In this document: positions 1 through 11,848 of the stretch, piece after piece
How positions within the stretch are numbered: the stretch's first letter is position 1
Layout: each line of letters opens with the position of its first letter
Program-made: the position numbers and the translations under genes
DNA from: Brachypodium distachyon
Taxonomy: Eukaryota; Streptophyta; Magnoliopsida; Poales; Poaceae
Direction: 5' to 3'
Assembly (NCBI RefSeq): GCF_000005505.3
Contig: NC_016131.3
Location: forward strand, 19,365,501 to 19,429,500
Length of the DNA: 64,000 nt
Notes under the pieces: generated by a model
The model's input: the letters and a program-made list of their open reading frames with translations, nothing else
The model's database searches: none
What the model was told of the DNA's origin: nothing

Positions 1-1850
1 GCTAAGAGGCGAGAGGGTTGGTGCGAGAAGGGGCGAGAGGATTGGTGAGAGAAGATAAAGTGAGGATCGTGCAAGATGAGAGGATAAGGTTGTGGCACAT
101 GCATAGCTAGCCGACATAGAAGAGTTCCGATGTTTTTGTTTTACCCTCCCAGCACATAGTATAAGTTTCGCTCCAAGAAACACACATGATAATATACTCG
201 AGAGGGTTGTCGTTCACCCTCTTTGACTTTTCCAAGACTTATAATTCTTCTTTTAACATTTCCCACCAATTTCCTTTCTCGTTGGATTTTCTTTTACTCT
301 TTTCCACCAACAACACTTGCGATATCACTCCACAATTCCATTTGAACCAACACCACCACCAAAACATCAAATATTGAGTAAAAACATCACAATGTTGAGA
401 GGGTTAAACACTTTCTAGCTTTTCCTAGACTAGTAATTCTTCCTTTAGCATCTCCAACCAACCGATTACAGTTGCAAGACGATTCCATGATTTCGATACG
501 AACCAACACAATAAAGTTATGAATTTATTCAGAGGCGGGAGTGTTTTGAATATCCACCCAACCAGAAAAAAATCGCACAATCTTGCCACCTTGGTTTGTA
601 AAGTATTTAATTGATTTTGAGATAATAGGCGGGCACGCAATATTAAGTAAACAAAAGATTAGCATTTAATTAAAATTGGCGGAAGATTAATGCAAGACTA
701 GTTCGCGACCGCCCTTGTAGGAGTAGCAGTCAATTCCGGCAGCTTTTCGCACGTGCCAATAGTATGCGGTCAATTCCGACAACCCCAAAATGTTTTCGTG
801 TGATTTCTTGTGTAAAGTTTACTTATTATCTTCCAATTTTGAATTCTCGCGGGAATAAAAAGGAGCTCCCAACTAATTTTAAATGTTTTCCCATGAAATT
901 CATGTAAGTATGTACCAAAAAAGCAGCTATACCGTTGAACTTCAATTTTTCGGGAAAAAATTATATACTAAATTCATAGAATTTTACCCGTATAAAAGTT
1001 TCAACAATTTTCATCTCTCAAAGCTTTCAACTATAAACCATGGACTTTTGCCTAGCTAGATCGACTGGCCCTCCTACGACTCGATCCACTTCACCTCTCA
1101 AAGCTCAGCAAGTATCAAAGCTAGTTCGTTCTCCTGGAGACTTCGTCTCTTGTAAACCCCCATGGCACCAAGCTTCTAGGTCCCTTATATTGCACACGCC
1201 CATCTTCTTATAGATAGAAGAACTGCACTTTTGTTTCGAGTTTGCAAAACATCATGTGGTATTTGAATGGATTTGAAGTAATTTCTCTGCTCATATTTAA
1301 CTGCCTTAAACTCATCATTAGGGATGCTTCTAATAGATGACTTCTACTGCGTGCACTCCGGTGATATAACTATAATCTCTTTTTAGGTTTTATAATTAGT
1401 AACCTATACGATAGCATTATTTTTCTAGATAACATCTCCATGTCACAAGATGCAGACGACCAACGTGTTTTAGAAGGAAGATACCTTGTGGTGAAGGTTG
1501 AACAAATCTGCAATAGAACTAGAGTAAGCACGCAAGGACCTCTTGAAGCATATCTAAGGCGTACTAGAAGCTCCAGAAAGCTGTACTACGGGTATAATAA
1601 TCTCATAAATTTTTGATTTAAAGCAAACAGTTGTCACTTATAAAACCGGGCGCCGTCTAGGTTCCAAATACTCACAGCCAAAATTCAAATTCACCAGTAT
1701 TAATTGGTCCAGATAGGTACCAGTGCCATCCAGCGATCCGCGTCATCGGTCTAAAATATCAAACATTTGCTAACTTCCAGATCCGCCTTCCTCCAATCAA
1801 TTTAGTAATGAAAACGGCATTAACAATTGATAAATAAAAAAAATCTGCAG
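1..1850. other. Intergenic, left edge
   Basis: No convincing gene is visible; the short open frames have no recognisable domain. The sequence is mostly AT-rich. A diverged direct duplication lies near the left edge: a block starting about 198 (GAGAGGGTT, then a pyrimidine-rich stretch ending in CCACCAA or similar) recurs from about 394 with the same order of sub-motifs. Nothing else is supported up to about 1850. Confidence 0.5.
198..500. repeat. Diverged tandem duplication
   Basis: Two segments about 196 bp apart share the order GAGAGGGTT, a GACTTTTCCAAGACT-like stretch, TAATTCTTC, TTTA(A/G)CAT and CC(C/A)ACCAA. The first begins near 198 and the second near 394. Identity is moderate. No ORF spans both copies, so this is probably an old tandem duplication in non-coding DNA. 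Confidence 0.45.
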
Positions 1851-2150
1851 GATCTTTTTACTCATTCTTCTTTCGGAGGAGAGTAGGCGAGGCGTGCGGT
1901 GAAGGTTGGTGGCTAGTGGGGGCGCCAGCCTCTGGGGGGGGTGACGTCACCGCCCCTCGCCACGTCAGCGCCCACGAGCAGAACGTTGAAAAGAGAAAGA
2001 GGAGATGCCCGGGCCCACGCCCACTGCCTGCCTGGAGAGACTTTCCCGTCCTTTTTAACCCACCCGTAGCAACCGGTGCGAGCGGGCGCCACGTCATCCC
2101 AGTAAATCTTTCTTTGCCCCTCTCTGTCACAGTCCAGATCATGGCCCATC

Positions 2151-2387
2151 CACGTGGACCCACCCACATGTGGTCCCCGTCCCGGGCTAAAGCGGACAAA
2201 CCATGCATATAAAAATGATTCCCCTAGAAAAATGATTTTATTTTGGGGTAGGCCATTATTTTATGCATTGATTAAAAAAGATTTGAAGGGAAATGGAAAA
2301 TAATCAAAATGAGCCCCCATGACGCGCCCACCTCCTGGTGCCGGTGGACGGTTGGGGTCCCTCGTGCCCTAGCGGCACCGCCACGTG
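2151..2387 (+). promoter_or_regulatory. G-box pair upstream of TIC-like gene
   Basis: Two perfect CACGTG G-boxes lie at 2151-2156 and 2382-2387, about 820 and 590 bp upstream of the TIC-like start codon. Further ACGT cores (CCACGTCA) lie nearby at about 1960 and 2090. G-boxes bind bHLH and bZIP factors that link light and the clock. Whether these sites act here is inference. Confidence 0.4.
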
Positions 2388-2508
2388 TCGGTCATCGGGC
2401 CATGCTTGTTGCGTAAGGAAGCGTCCACGGGATTTTATTGCGGGGTTGGGTGGTACAGGCGGCGGGGCCCGGATGGGAGAGGGCGGCCACGGTGGCGCCG
2501 CGAGAGCG

Positions 2509-2562
2509 TGGCCGTCGGATGCGGGATCCCCGGTCGGGCGGATCCTGGCCGTCGGATGCGGG
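2509..2562 (+). repeat. Short direct repeat in TIC upstream region
   Basis: The 17-bp string TGGCCGTCGGATGCGGG occurs at 2509-2525 and again at 2546-2562, 37 bp apart, in a GC-rich segment before the TIC-like start. It could be a repeated regulatory site or a local slippage duplication. Confidence 0.6.
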
Positions 2563-2652
2563 GAGTGGGCAGCGACAAAAAGAGGATGAGGCGAGGGGGG
2601 GCGCCTAGAAAGCGAGCCAGACGGAGAGGGAAGAGGCCGAGACGTCCTTCCT

Positions 2653-2677
2653 GAGAGAAAGAGAGAGAGAGAGAAGA
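2653..2677 (+). repeat. GA-rich tract, probable 5' UTR
   Basis: A purine run of alternating GA lies about 300 bp upstream of the TIC-like start codon. GA/CT tracts are common in grass 5' leaders and core promoters. The transcription start cannot be fixed from sequence. Confidence 0.6.
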
Positions 2678-2953
2678 GCCTTGGCTAGGGGGGGAGGAGC
2701 CGAGAGAGAGGGGAGCAGTAGGAGTAGTAGCATAGATAGCGAGCTCCTGCGCAGAGCGGCCCTTCTCTCCTAGGGGAGAAGAGCGAGGGCACAAGTCTCT
2801 CCGAGAGGTGGTCTTTCTCTCTGCGGGGATTTGTTGAGGGTTCGATTTGTGGAGGTGGGTGGTGCGTGGATCTGCGCCGGGTTGGTGTTTGTGTTGTTGC
2901 CTTGCCGGGCGCCGGCGAGGGGGGGCGGTGCGGAGGCGGGAGATCGGAGCCGC

Positions 2954-2968
2954 ATGCCTCAGATCTGA
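2954..2968 (+). promoter_or_regulatory. Four-codon uORF just before TIC start
   Basis: ATG CCT CAG ATC TGA encodes M-P-Q-I-stop, and its stop codon ends one base before the main ATG at 2970. The upstream ATG has C at -3 and C at +4, a weak context. The main ATG has G at -3 and G at +4, a strong context. Leaky scanning past the uORF is therefore likely, with a possible modest repressive effect. Confidence 0.6.
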
Positions 2969-2969
2969 G

Positions 2970-5900
2970 ATGGAGCGGATCCGGGAAGCCAGGAGAGCCG
3001 GCGTGTCCATGGCCGGAGGGCCGCCGCCTCCGCCGCGGAGGCGCCTCAGGAGCAACGGCGGCGGGAGCGGCAACGGCGGGGGCCCCAGGGACTCGCCTCG
3101 CTCCGAGAGGAGGCGGGGCGAGCGGATGATGCTCAACGGCACCGGCGGCGGGCGGGACGACGGCGACGACACCTCCGACGAGAGCCTCGGCGACGACGAC
3201 GATGACGCCGACGAGGAGCTCGCGGCGTCCGCGCCGAGGTACCCGCCCGTGCAGCGGCGGTCGCCGAGCACCGCGCCTCCGCCGTCTCCACCGCAGCCCA
3301 GCGGCGGAGGGCACCACCACAGCAGCGGCAGCAGCGGCGGTGGCGGTTACCACAACAACAACCACCACCACCATGGCCAGTCGCAGATGCAGCGGAAGGG
3401 GGGCTCCAATCCGAAGAGCCCCATCGTGTGGAAGGCTGCCGACGAAATGATCGGCGTGCCAGTTCCGAGGAAGGCCCGCTCAGGTATGCACCTTGAAGGA
3501 TGGAATTTTTCTGCCTCGCAGCTTCTGTCGGTTGTGTTCTCTTGCCTAATCTTGCCGCTCTTTGTTGTGTTCTCGGCAGCTTCTACGAAGAGGTCTTCGC
3601 ATGAGTGGACAGCCCCCGGTGGTGGAAACGGCGGAGGCGGCGCTGGAGACAGTTCGCAGATCCAGCGGCCTTCTTCAAGGCCGATCTCGCCAGCTTCCGC
3701 ATCGGCCACCGCCCCTATTCGGAAAAAGCTGGTAAGTTCCTAAGACGGACCTAATCCGCATAATTCGCTGATTGCTGATTTTTTTTCTTTCTATTGCTGA
3801 TGTTTTCTCTGCCGTGCCTTGTGCCTCTCAGAAATCCGTTGGTGGCGGTGGTAGCAGCGGCGGTTCTGGTACAGTACCGAAGCAGCGGCCGACGCCGGCC
3901 TCAGCACCTTCGGCAGCCCCTCAGCCGCCGCCAGCAAAGATTACCAAGTCGCCATCGTTCATTCAGGAGGAGATCGAGGTCGCCGAGGTGCTATTTGGTT
4001 TGACTCGGCAGTTCCCTGCCCCATCCAAGCAGGAGAACTCCAACCACAAGCCGGAGCCAAGGGACGCCTCGGAGCCCAAATCCGGGAACTCCTCGCCGGC
4101 TCCATCTTCTTCTGCCGTCCGGCCGTCAGATTCATCCTCCCTTATCGCTGCAGGTGGGCACCTCTTCAATTCTGAGTTCTCAGAGATTTTTGTTGCTAAT
4201 TTTGGTTTTGTTGGTCTAATGAACTTTTACTGCTTTTGCAGCGCCAAAGAGGAAGCGACCGCGTCTCCTCAAGTACGACATCGAAAACCGTCCGGCGAGC
4301 CCAGCGAAACCGGACTCGGCAGAACCATCTTCTAGGCCGGAGACGCTTCCTCCAACGAGATCAGATGGAAAGGCGTCGGTGTCGGCTGTGGCCGACAGTG
4401 GCGGCAGCACCACAGCCGCTGCCCAGCCTGAGACTTCCCGGGAGCCAGAGAAGAGGGAGGACCCCAGAAGCAGAGATCCAGAGCTGCGGGCCGGCGAATC
4501 AGATCGACGGGATCACAGGCCGGAGAGCAGGGCTGAGCCGGCCGCGGCACCAGGCAAGCCGGAGGGCGAGGCGGCGCCGCCGCTTGGCTCCGAGTCCAGA
4601 AATGGTGAAGCCACCACCGCGACAAGGAGGTGGGCCATTTGGATTTTTTTATATTATTGGTGTTGTGATAACCATTATTGCCTTTGGATTGTGCCGATCT
4701 GATTAGTATATTCACAATTTTGTTTGAATTATTGTTTCCCAGTGAGCTGGCATCTGATGGCGCTCGGCAAGAAAAGTTAAAGTTTTCCATTGATCTCATG
4801 GTGGGTATATGCTTTCTTGTGTCTCTGTATGTGTGGTTGAATTGGTCTCGCGGAATTTGTTGGGCAAAGATTGAAAACGACAGTTTTTGCCGCAACTGTT
4901 GATTTGCTTTCTTGTTTTCTTTTTAGCTCTTTTTTCTTACCTTTACCACCTCTCTCTGTTCTCCTAGGCTCCCCCTCCTGGGAAGCTATCTCCTGATAGA
5001 GATGGCGCTTCCGACCCTGATGCGGATAAGAAGGGATTGGATGCTGAGATGGACATGGTGGGTGCTCTCGCTTCAGTTTCACCATATTCCTTTGATTGAT
5101 CTCATCAGCTGGAGCACTGGATGTTCGGATTCTGATTTGTCTTTTTATTGTTCATCTTTTGGTCCAATCTCAGGTCGGGCGGGGAAATTCAGAAAAGAAT
5201 GATGGCGCGAGGACTCGGAGAGGGCTGGAGATCAACCTGGAGGAAGATAGGGTACAGAGGACTCCGGCAGATGAGCTCGCTCCAAAGAAGCTCACGCTGC
5301 AGCTGGATTTGGAGAAGCCCAGCCTCGGTGACGAAAATTCGCCATCCGAGCGACGGCAGCCACCATTGCAGCAGCAGCACAAATCCACGAAGTCCGATTT
5401 AAAGCATGAAAAATCCCGTAAGAGTTTCACCGTGTCCTGCCTATTTTGTTTCTGGTTTTTCAAATTGTCATTCTTTCTTAATTTGGGAATTTTCTGTTCT
5501 GGCAGCTCTACCTGCTGTTTCGCCACCAATGCCAATGGCTGTTGGTGGCTGGATGGGGAGTTTCCCACCTTTTGGGTGAGTTTTCTTTTGCTGTTGGATG
5601 TGTTTCATGCACTCTTGCTCCCTGAGGTATGTGTAATCTCAAGCATGATGTCTCCTGTCTTGGCAGTTACCTTGGTCCGGTTCCGGGACTATCGGCTCCT
5701 GGGCTTCATCATCCTATGGAGGTCAAGCCGGGGACTTCTGCTGGATTACAGGTTTGTTTTTCACTTCAGGAATGGTGCGGTTCTATATATTTTTGAGTGA
5801 CTTACTTTTCCAAGTCTAATGGTCTTTTACATTGCAGCATGCTGCATTGCTTCCTCCGGCTCCTGTCCGCCCCAAGCGCTGCGCTACACATTGTTACATC

Positions 5901-8900
5901 GCGCAGCAGATCCAATACAACCAGCGACTTTCAAAGATGAACTCTTTCTGGCCCCCAACAGCTGCTGCGGCAAGATCCGCGCCATTCTTTGGTCCAAGAG
6001 GACCATTCAACATGGGCGTTGTGCCACCCGCAGAGGCTGCATCCCTTATGGTGAACCCAATGCAGGGGAGCTACCCTGTCAGGGCCCACGCCCCAGTGCA
6101 AGAAACTAAGGCTCCTTCAATGGCAGCCGCTCCATTCCAAGGGATCCTGTCGAAGGATAAGGTAGCATCCAGCAGTGCTGCTGTTGCTGAGTCAAACCAA
6201 AGGAAGCAAAATCCAGCTCATGAAACGCAGCAGTCCTCCCCCATGCCAAACATGATGGTATGTTTATGGTTGATATTTACAGTTTTTACGTTTATTACTA
6301 TTTTTTTTGCGGATTATTACTATTATTTCTTATGGCTTTTTCAGTATTCTTTCTCCTGATAAAACTGCCCATGTACCTTTGTTTGTTACAGCAAGGGCCA
6401 GCATTCATCTTTCCATTCAACCAGCAACATGCTGCAGCAGTGGCTGCTGCAACTGCAGCCAATCGAATGGGAGATGCAAAATCTTCTGGACTCAGTAATG
6501 TGATGCCGCCGTCTGCCAACGCCCACACTTCAGCAGCACACCCTGGTGCCCCGGCCTTGAACTTGAGCTTTGCGAACCTGCAGGCACCTGATGCCCAGTT
6601 CTTAGCTATCTTACAGAATAGCTACCCATTCCAGGTTGCCGGAGGACCTCCGTCGTATCGAGGCATGGCACCACCAGGCCCAGGCGTACCATTTTTCAAT
6701 GGGCATGTGTACTCTCATATGTTACACCCACCACAGCAGCAGGGTGCGCAGCAACAAAATCATCCGAAGAACCCAATGCCAAGCTTGTCTACTTCCTCTC
6801 AGAAGCATCAGTCACAACAATCTCAAGGGTTACTGGGATATGCACCGAATGCAAATGCTGCTGCTGCAGCTGTTGCCAGCAATTCCCAGAGCTATACTAG
6901 TGGCAACCATCGTCCTGTTCTACTGCATGGCCTTGCTCACCGCCAGGATACAGATAAGACTCTGCAAGATGGCCAATCTAGTGATGACAAGTCATCACAC
7001 CATCAGCCTAATTTTGCTGTTCCAGTCCATCTTCCGAATTTTCAATTGATGCCAGCTGCTGGCAATCAGAGTGAAAAGAAATCGAATGATCACCACCACC
7101 AGCAGCAGCAGCAGCCAGCGACGAGTCGGGGCCAGGGTGTACGAATTGATCTAGCTTCATCTCAGCCTTATGTGAATGTGATGCCATATGGTTCCATTGG
7201 TGCTCCTGGATCTGCACCAACTGGTCTTGACTTCTCTTCATTGGCCCAGAACCATGCACTCTTCCAGAGTCATCAAGAAGCAGGCAGGCATGGTTACCCT
7301 CAGCTCAATTTTGCTGCAGCCCAATCTCTTCAGGCTGCACAGCACAAGGCCCAGCATCAGATCACTGCAGAAGCTAAATCTGCTGCTGCAGATTCATCTT
7401 CTACGCCTAGTGCTGGAGATAGTGAGAGGAAGAAATCAGCGTCTGCAAAGTACCCGGGAGATCCACAGCAGCATGCTCTTTCCTTTTCCAGGCCAGAAAA
7501 CAAGTCGTTTATGCACCCTTTCCTCAGTGGCAGCAATAATGAGAGCTCCCGCACTTTGAGCCTTATTGGGGCAGAATCTTCAAATGCCTTTGGTTTAGGT
7601 AGCAAATCTGCTGGTGCTTCTACTCCAGCAACTTCATCAGCTGCAGCCCAATCCATGCCAATCATTTCTCAGCAGCAGCAGCAGCAGCAACACCAGCATC
7701 AGCAACACCTCCAGCAGCAACAACAACACCATCACCAGCAGCAGCAACTCCAGCAGCAGCACCAGCAGCAACAACTTCAGCAGCAGCAGCAACAGCAACA
7801 ACAGCAGCAGCAACAAAATATGCTTCAGCTTCAGAAGCAGCAGCAGCAGCAGCAGCAATTGTTTCAACATCACCAGGCGAACTCTCGCCCCAGGTCTGCT
7901 GCACCTAGTAATGCTGGCGGATACTCGGATCGTCTGAATGTAACAAACTTTCAGAACTTAATGTATCCATCAAGTGCTGCCCAAGGTGGAGTTCCTGGTC
8001 AATCACCTCAGTTGAAGGGATCGTCAATGAGAGTGTCAGCCCCACCTGCAGCTGCATCTGTCACTGCTGCATCACCGCCATCTAATTTGATCATGATGAA
8101 GAACGGTGGTCTGCATCAGCAACAACAAGCAAAAGCTCTACAGGCTCTCTCCAGTCCTAATCATCCATCACAGAGCTCTCTAAGCATGAGTTCATCAAAG
8201 ATGGGACCTTCTCTTGCTAATCTCTCTACTGGAGGAGCAGGAGATCTGTCTCGATCTTCGAATGCTCCTGTTGCTTCTGGTTCGCCATCGAATTCAGTCT
8301 CAAAAAGTACTGGTAGCCCACCCGCTTCTGGAAGTGCAAAGGGTGGCCAACCGGGTGTCCAATTGTCATCACCTCAACAGCAGTCAGCTAAGAACTCGGC
8401 TTCGACTTCTGGATCCAAGTCAACCCCTACAAATCATTACAGCAGTATGCCTATGCCATCAATCCTTGGCCAGCAGCCGAACATGGCTAATTCAAGCAGT
8501 AAGCAGCAGTCACATGTACCCTCATTGAAACAGCAGCCGTTTCCACAAGGTCACTTCTTCATCTCCAATACATACGCACCACAAGGTCCTCATGTAAATT
8601 CTGGTGTTGGTGGTGGTCTCTACCAAAAGCGTTCGTCTGAGAAGGCGCAGCAGCATTCTCCTCACCAGCAGAATTCTGCTTCGTCTGCAATGCTCTCCCT
8701 CTCTTCTGGTTCCATGTCAATGTCCACAGCTGCGATTCCAGCTGATGCCGGAAAGGCTCTCGCTGCAGCTGCTGCCAGCAATACCATGAAGACACTTCAC
8801 CCTACTCCTGGCAGTTTTATGCACCTTACAACTGCAGGCCAATCTGCGAGTGGCTCGCCTCACTCTCACATGTCAGCGGCACAGTTGTCTTTTGGGGCAA

Positions 8901-8977
8901 TGCCGATGCCTGTAAAGCCTACAAGTGATCAGAAACCTGCTGCTGGTAATGGACCTACATCTTTATTTTCCCTATAG
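2970..8977 (+). CDS. TIC: TIME FOR COFFEE-like nuclear clock regulator
   Basis: CDS join: 2970-3483, 3580-3731, 3832-4153, 4242-4629, 4743-4800, 4968-5057, 5174-5417, 5506-5575, 5667-5751, 5838-6257, 6392-8977, giving 1642 codons with GT-AG borders throughout. The start at 2970 gives the family-like opening MERIREARRAG. Next come an acidic D/E run, an IGVPVPRKARS block, the EEIEVAEVLFGLTRQ block, a basic APKRKRPR segment likely to be nuclear-directing, the RPKRCATHCYIA block in exon 10 and FIFPFNQQH at the start of exon 11. The last exon is 2.6 kb, low-complexity, and rich in Q, H, S and A. In Arabidopsis TIC is a large nuclear protein of the circadian clock that also affects metabolism and jasmonate signalling. 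Family assignment is firm; function is by homology. Length is close to the family norm (about 1550 residues). Confidence 0.93.
7670..7858 (+). repeat. CAG/CAA repeat coding a polyglutamine tract
   Basis: In-frame mixed CAG/CAA codons with interspersed CAC/CAT (His) and CTC/CTT (Leu) encode about 63 residues (roughly 1208-1270) of the TIC-like protein. The CAA interruptions should limit slippage, but length variation between accessions is likely. Antisense and other-frame ORFs here (poly-Leu, poly-Ala, poly-Ser) are repeat shadows. Confidence 0.92.
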
Positions 8978-9790
8978 GAGCAGAAGAGTTTTGTTCTATT
9001 TAACCATATAACTTAGTTCTTTCACCTAACATAAAGCATATGTGTTGGCAGGCAAGTAAATGGTCTTCTGGATGCTAGAATGCTAATCTGAACCGTCAAG
9101 CTAACTGCTAATTCTGGAGAAAGCGCTGAAAGACTGCTCACCTCCTTGCGTGGAAGCAAGCAGCAGTCGCGACGACAGCCACTGCTGCAAGAGCCAGTCC
9201 GTTGTCGAAGAGGATGATGCGCCCATTCCGTCTGTCAATAGCAGGAATGCTGGCTATATCAAGTATCTGGAATTGGTTGATGGGAGTGATACTTCTGTGT
9301 AGTAGGTCATCCTCCCATGGTGGAAAGCTTCGGGGTGCATAGGATCTCGTTTTTGCAGTTTTATGCAAGGATGTCAAAAGCTGGCCTCCCTCTGAATTTC
9401 TTCCTTCCCTTCACCCCCAACTGCTCTCTTTAGCTTTTGTTCTTTTCTTTGTTCTCTTAACTGAAGGAAGATTTAATTAGAATGCAGGACAAGGCAACTT
9501 TTGTGATGCTCTGGTGTTCCTTGCCTTTCTGTTCCCATATATCTATATATATGTTTGTTAGGCAAAGTTGTGCTTGGGTTGTTCTAGAAAACAACTCGGG
9601 TAAGGGGGGTAGTATCCCAAAGTAATGATCCATGATTGGGGAGGTTGCATAGCATAGCATAGCAAATTAGCAATGACAATGACCTGCCATTCGGTGTGTG
9701 TTGTAATTTGTCCTTGGAGGCGAAATGGATCAATCAAGTGATAATCTTAAGAATTCAGTTCTGGCCTGGCCTGTCTGATGACTCTGTAAT
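8978..9790 (+). other. Probable 3' UTR of TIC-like gene
   Basis: Non-coding sequence directly after the TAG at 8975-8977, T-rich on the + strand, without a convincing ORF. The poly(A) site is not certain; several AT-rich stretches between 9450 and 9720 could serve. Confidence 0.4.
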
Positions 9791-10660
9791 GCCCGCATCA
9801 GAAAGTGCAGCAGCGCTGGTGCGCAGTCCAGTACTCCACTCAACCCCACCATCTTGTTAACTTGCGTTGGATGGACCGGACGAGTGCTGCTGCTATCTTC
9901 TTCTGCCTATCTCACATGGATTGATGGATACTCCATGAAAGCAGCTACTTCTGAGCCACACGTGTCTGCGCCGATGACCACTCAAAGTGCAGGTCGAAAA
10001 GTATACATATCTGAGGAAAACACCAGCCAGGGCAGAGGCGCCTTCGCTTTTCCTGACGCAAGCTTGAACATCACATTTTGCTGATCTGAGTGGGGACTCC
10101 ATGGCCGAAGCTTTTGTCCAGATGCACCGATCCTGGTTGGTGACACGTGATTTATCAATCGCGTGCTAGATTTTTCTGATTACTAGTCACCAGCTTAGCT
10201 TTTTTGCATTGCATTGCATTGCCGCCGTGTGACCTTTCCGGCAAGCACTCATCCGTCATCCAACTGGTTGGGGGTCATGGCTTCTTCTCCCGGTATATAT
10301 CCTGTGCGTGCACACATCAGGTGGGGGCTGGTCCCTGTCATAGTTGCCAAAAATGCTTTGCCTTTGATTGCGAGGGCGTGAGGTGCTAGTTTGTCCCATT
10401 TGGTTTTGGGGATAGATCACCCGTGCCCGAGCCATGGCGGCTTAGCACAGTGGAGCCCCAATGGTGATCTTGGTTGTTGGGGTGTCACTTTGGGAAATTT
10501 ATTTATGTTGGATGTCGGAATAGTAAAACTCCGAATGGTTGGATGCTGTGGCTCGGCGGTGCCCTCCTCCCTGCGGTTGTGGGGAGGGGGGGATCAGAGA
10601 TATCATGAGGGGGGAGAAATACTCTGGGAAAGGTTCTAATGTGGTGTGGATTCTAGTGGA
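9791..10660. other. Intergenic, nothing recognised
   Basis: Mixed-composition sequence with only short unrecognised open frames. A short GCATT microrepeat occurs near 10206. I see no conserved domain or RNA gene. Confidence 0.4.
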
Positions 10661-11455
10661 CGGACGTGAGAGCATTCTCAGAGGTTGATGCATCCGTGCC
10701 TCGACCAATTCCTATGTTCGAGCATCGGTGCACCCTCAATAACTTGCTTTTCCTACTCTCACTTCCCTATATCCTCTATTTTGCAGATCTCCACCTCCCT
10801 CTAAACCTAAAACTTAGAACACACAAGCTTTCATTTTGGACCTAAAAAGTTTATATATAAAGGAAATTAAAATTCCTGTTTATATATTCAGAACTTCTAA
10901 ATTTACCACTTACCTCAAGAATAACCCTCCGCTCTGATATGCACGAATGACACCATCGACAACGGGCAGGACTCGTGGAGGAGGGGGTAGCAGTAGCGGT
11001 GGAGCAGCCATAACTCTTTGCGTCTACATTAATGATCCTGCGGGAGGAACGGCGATGCCCATGAGGAGGAATATGACAAACACAAGATAAATGGTCAATT
11101 AACCTGCAATCGTGATAGAAGGTAGAGATGCAATCTGGTGGGAATTATGGGAGGACCACAAACTAAAGAGGATATAGACTAATGTAGAAGCTAATTAATG
11201 TGTTTATTAAGGGAGAGGAAGAAACATATGTGTGAGAAGGAAGACAGTTTGGGTCACCCCAGATATAGTAATGGATGCTCGCCATCCGTGTGTTTTAAGA
11301 CTTTCGGTACACGGCATAAGGGAGTGACGAGAGCTATTGGATATTTGTTTGATTAACATTTTACAACTTGAGCGTATTATAAGTGAAAAAAAACACAAGG
11401 ATTTGCGTACATTATAAAAGTAATACATCATTTTCCATGAATAAACTAAAATATC
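10660..11455. repeat. Unknown repeat unit, copy A
   Basis: First of three diverged copies of an unknown non-coding unit. Shared landmarks in order: a CTCGACCA-N-CCTATG-GTCGA-like block (10701 on), GCACCCTCAA-AA-CTTGCTTT, CTCTATTT-CAG, AACTTAGA-CACA, a CACTTACC block near 10908, GATGCAATCTGG near 11127, AGGGAGAGGAAGAA-CA-ATGTG near 11212, and one 53-bp tail unit (TTTTAAGACTTTCGGTACAC) near 11290. No coding potential is seen. Confidence 0.6.
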
Positions 11456-11474
11456 GTTCTGAAATATAGGGGAC

Positions 11475-11848
11475 TAGATGTGGTTCTAATGGAAGAGCGG
11501 ATGAGAGTGCGGAGATTGATCCATCCACATCTCGACCATCCCCTATGGTCGAATATTGTTGCACCCTCAACAACCTACTTTCCTACTCTCGCTTCTCATC
11601 TGTTCTCTATTTCCTAGACCGCCATGCCAAACTTAGAGCACACATGCTTGTACTGGGGATCTGAAAAGAATATTAAAGATACCAAAGTTTTAACTTACTG
11701 AACTAGAATTTAAAGTCTTTCACTTACCAAGGGCAGTGACTAAGGTCGAATACACCAACGACGACGGTAAGACTCCTGGAAGAGGGGATATAGAAAAATA
11801 GAGTAGGATACGCCACAACTCCAAAAGCATGGTGATTGAATTTTACCC
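11475..11848. repeat. Unknown repeat unit, copy B (truncated)
   Basis: Second copy, starting GATGTGGTTCTAATGG, with ATCTCGACCAT, TATGGTCGAA, GCACCCTCAACAACCTAC, TCTCTATTTCCTAG, AACTTAGAGCACACATG and TTTCACTTACC in the same order as copies A and C. It stops near the CCACAACTCCAAAAGCAT motif; the second half of the unit is missing and copy C follows directly. Confidence 0.6.

Noticed and set aside
2847..2969. N-terminal extension of the TIC-like protein
   Set aside because: The frame opens upstream only through a TTG, and the family-like start MERIREARR begins at ATG 2970.
7637..7937. Open frames coding poly-Leu, poly-Ala and poly-Ser
   Set aside because: These are other-frame and antisense readings of the polyglutamine tract in the TIC-like gene.
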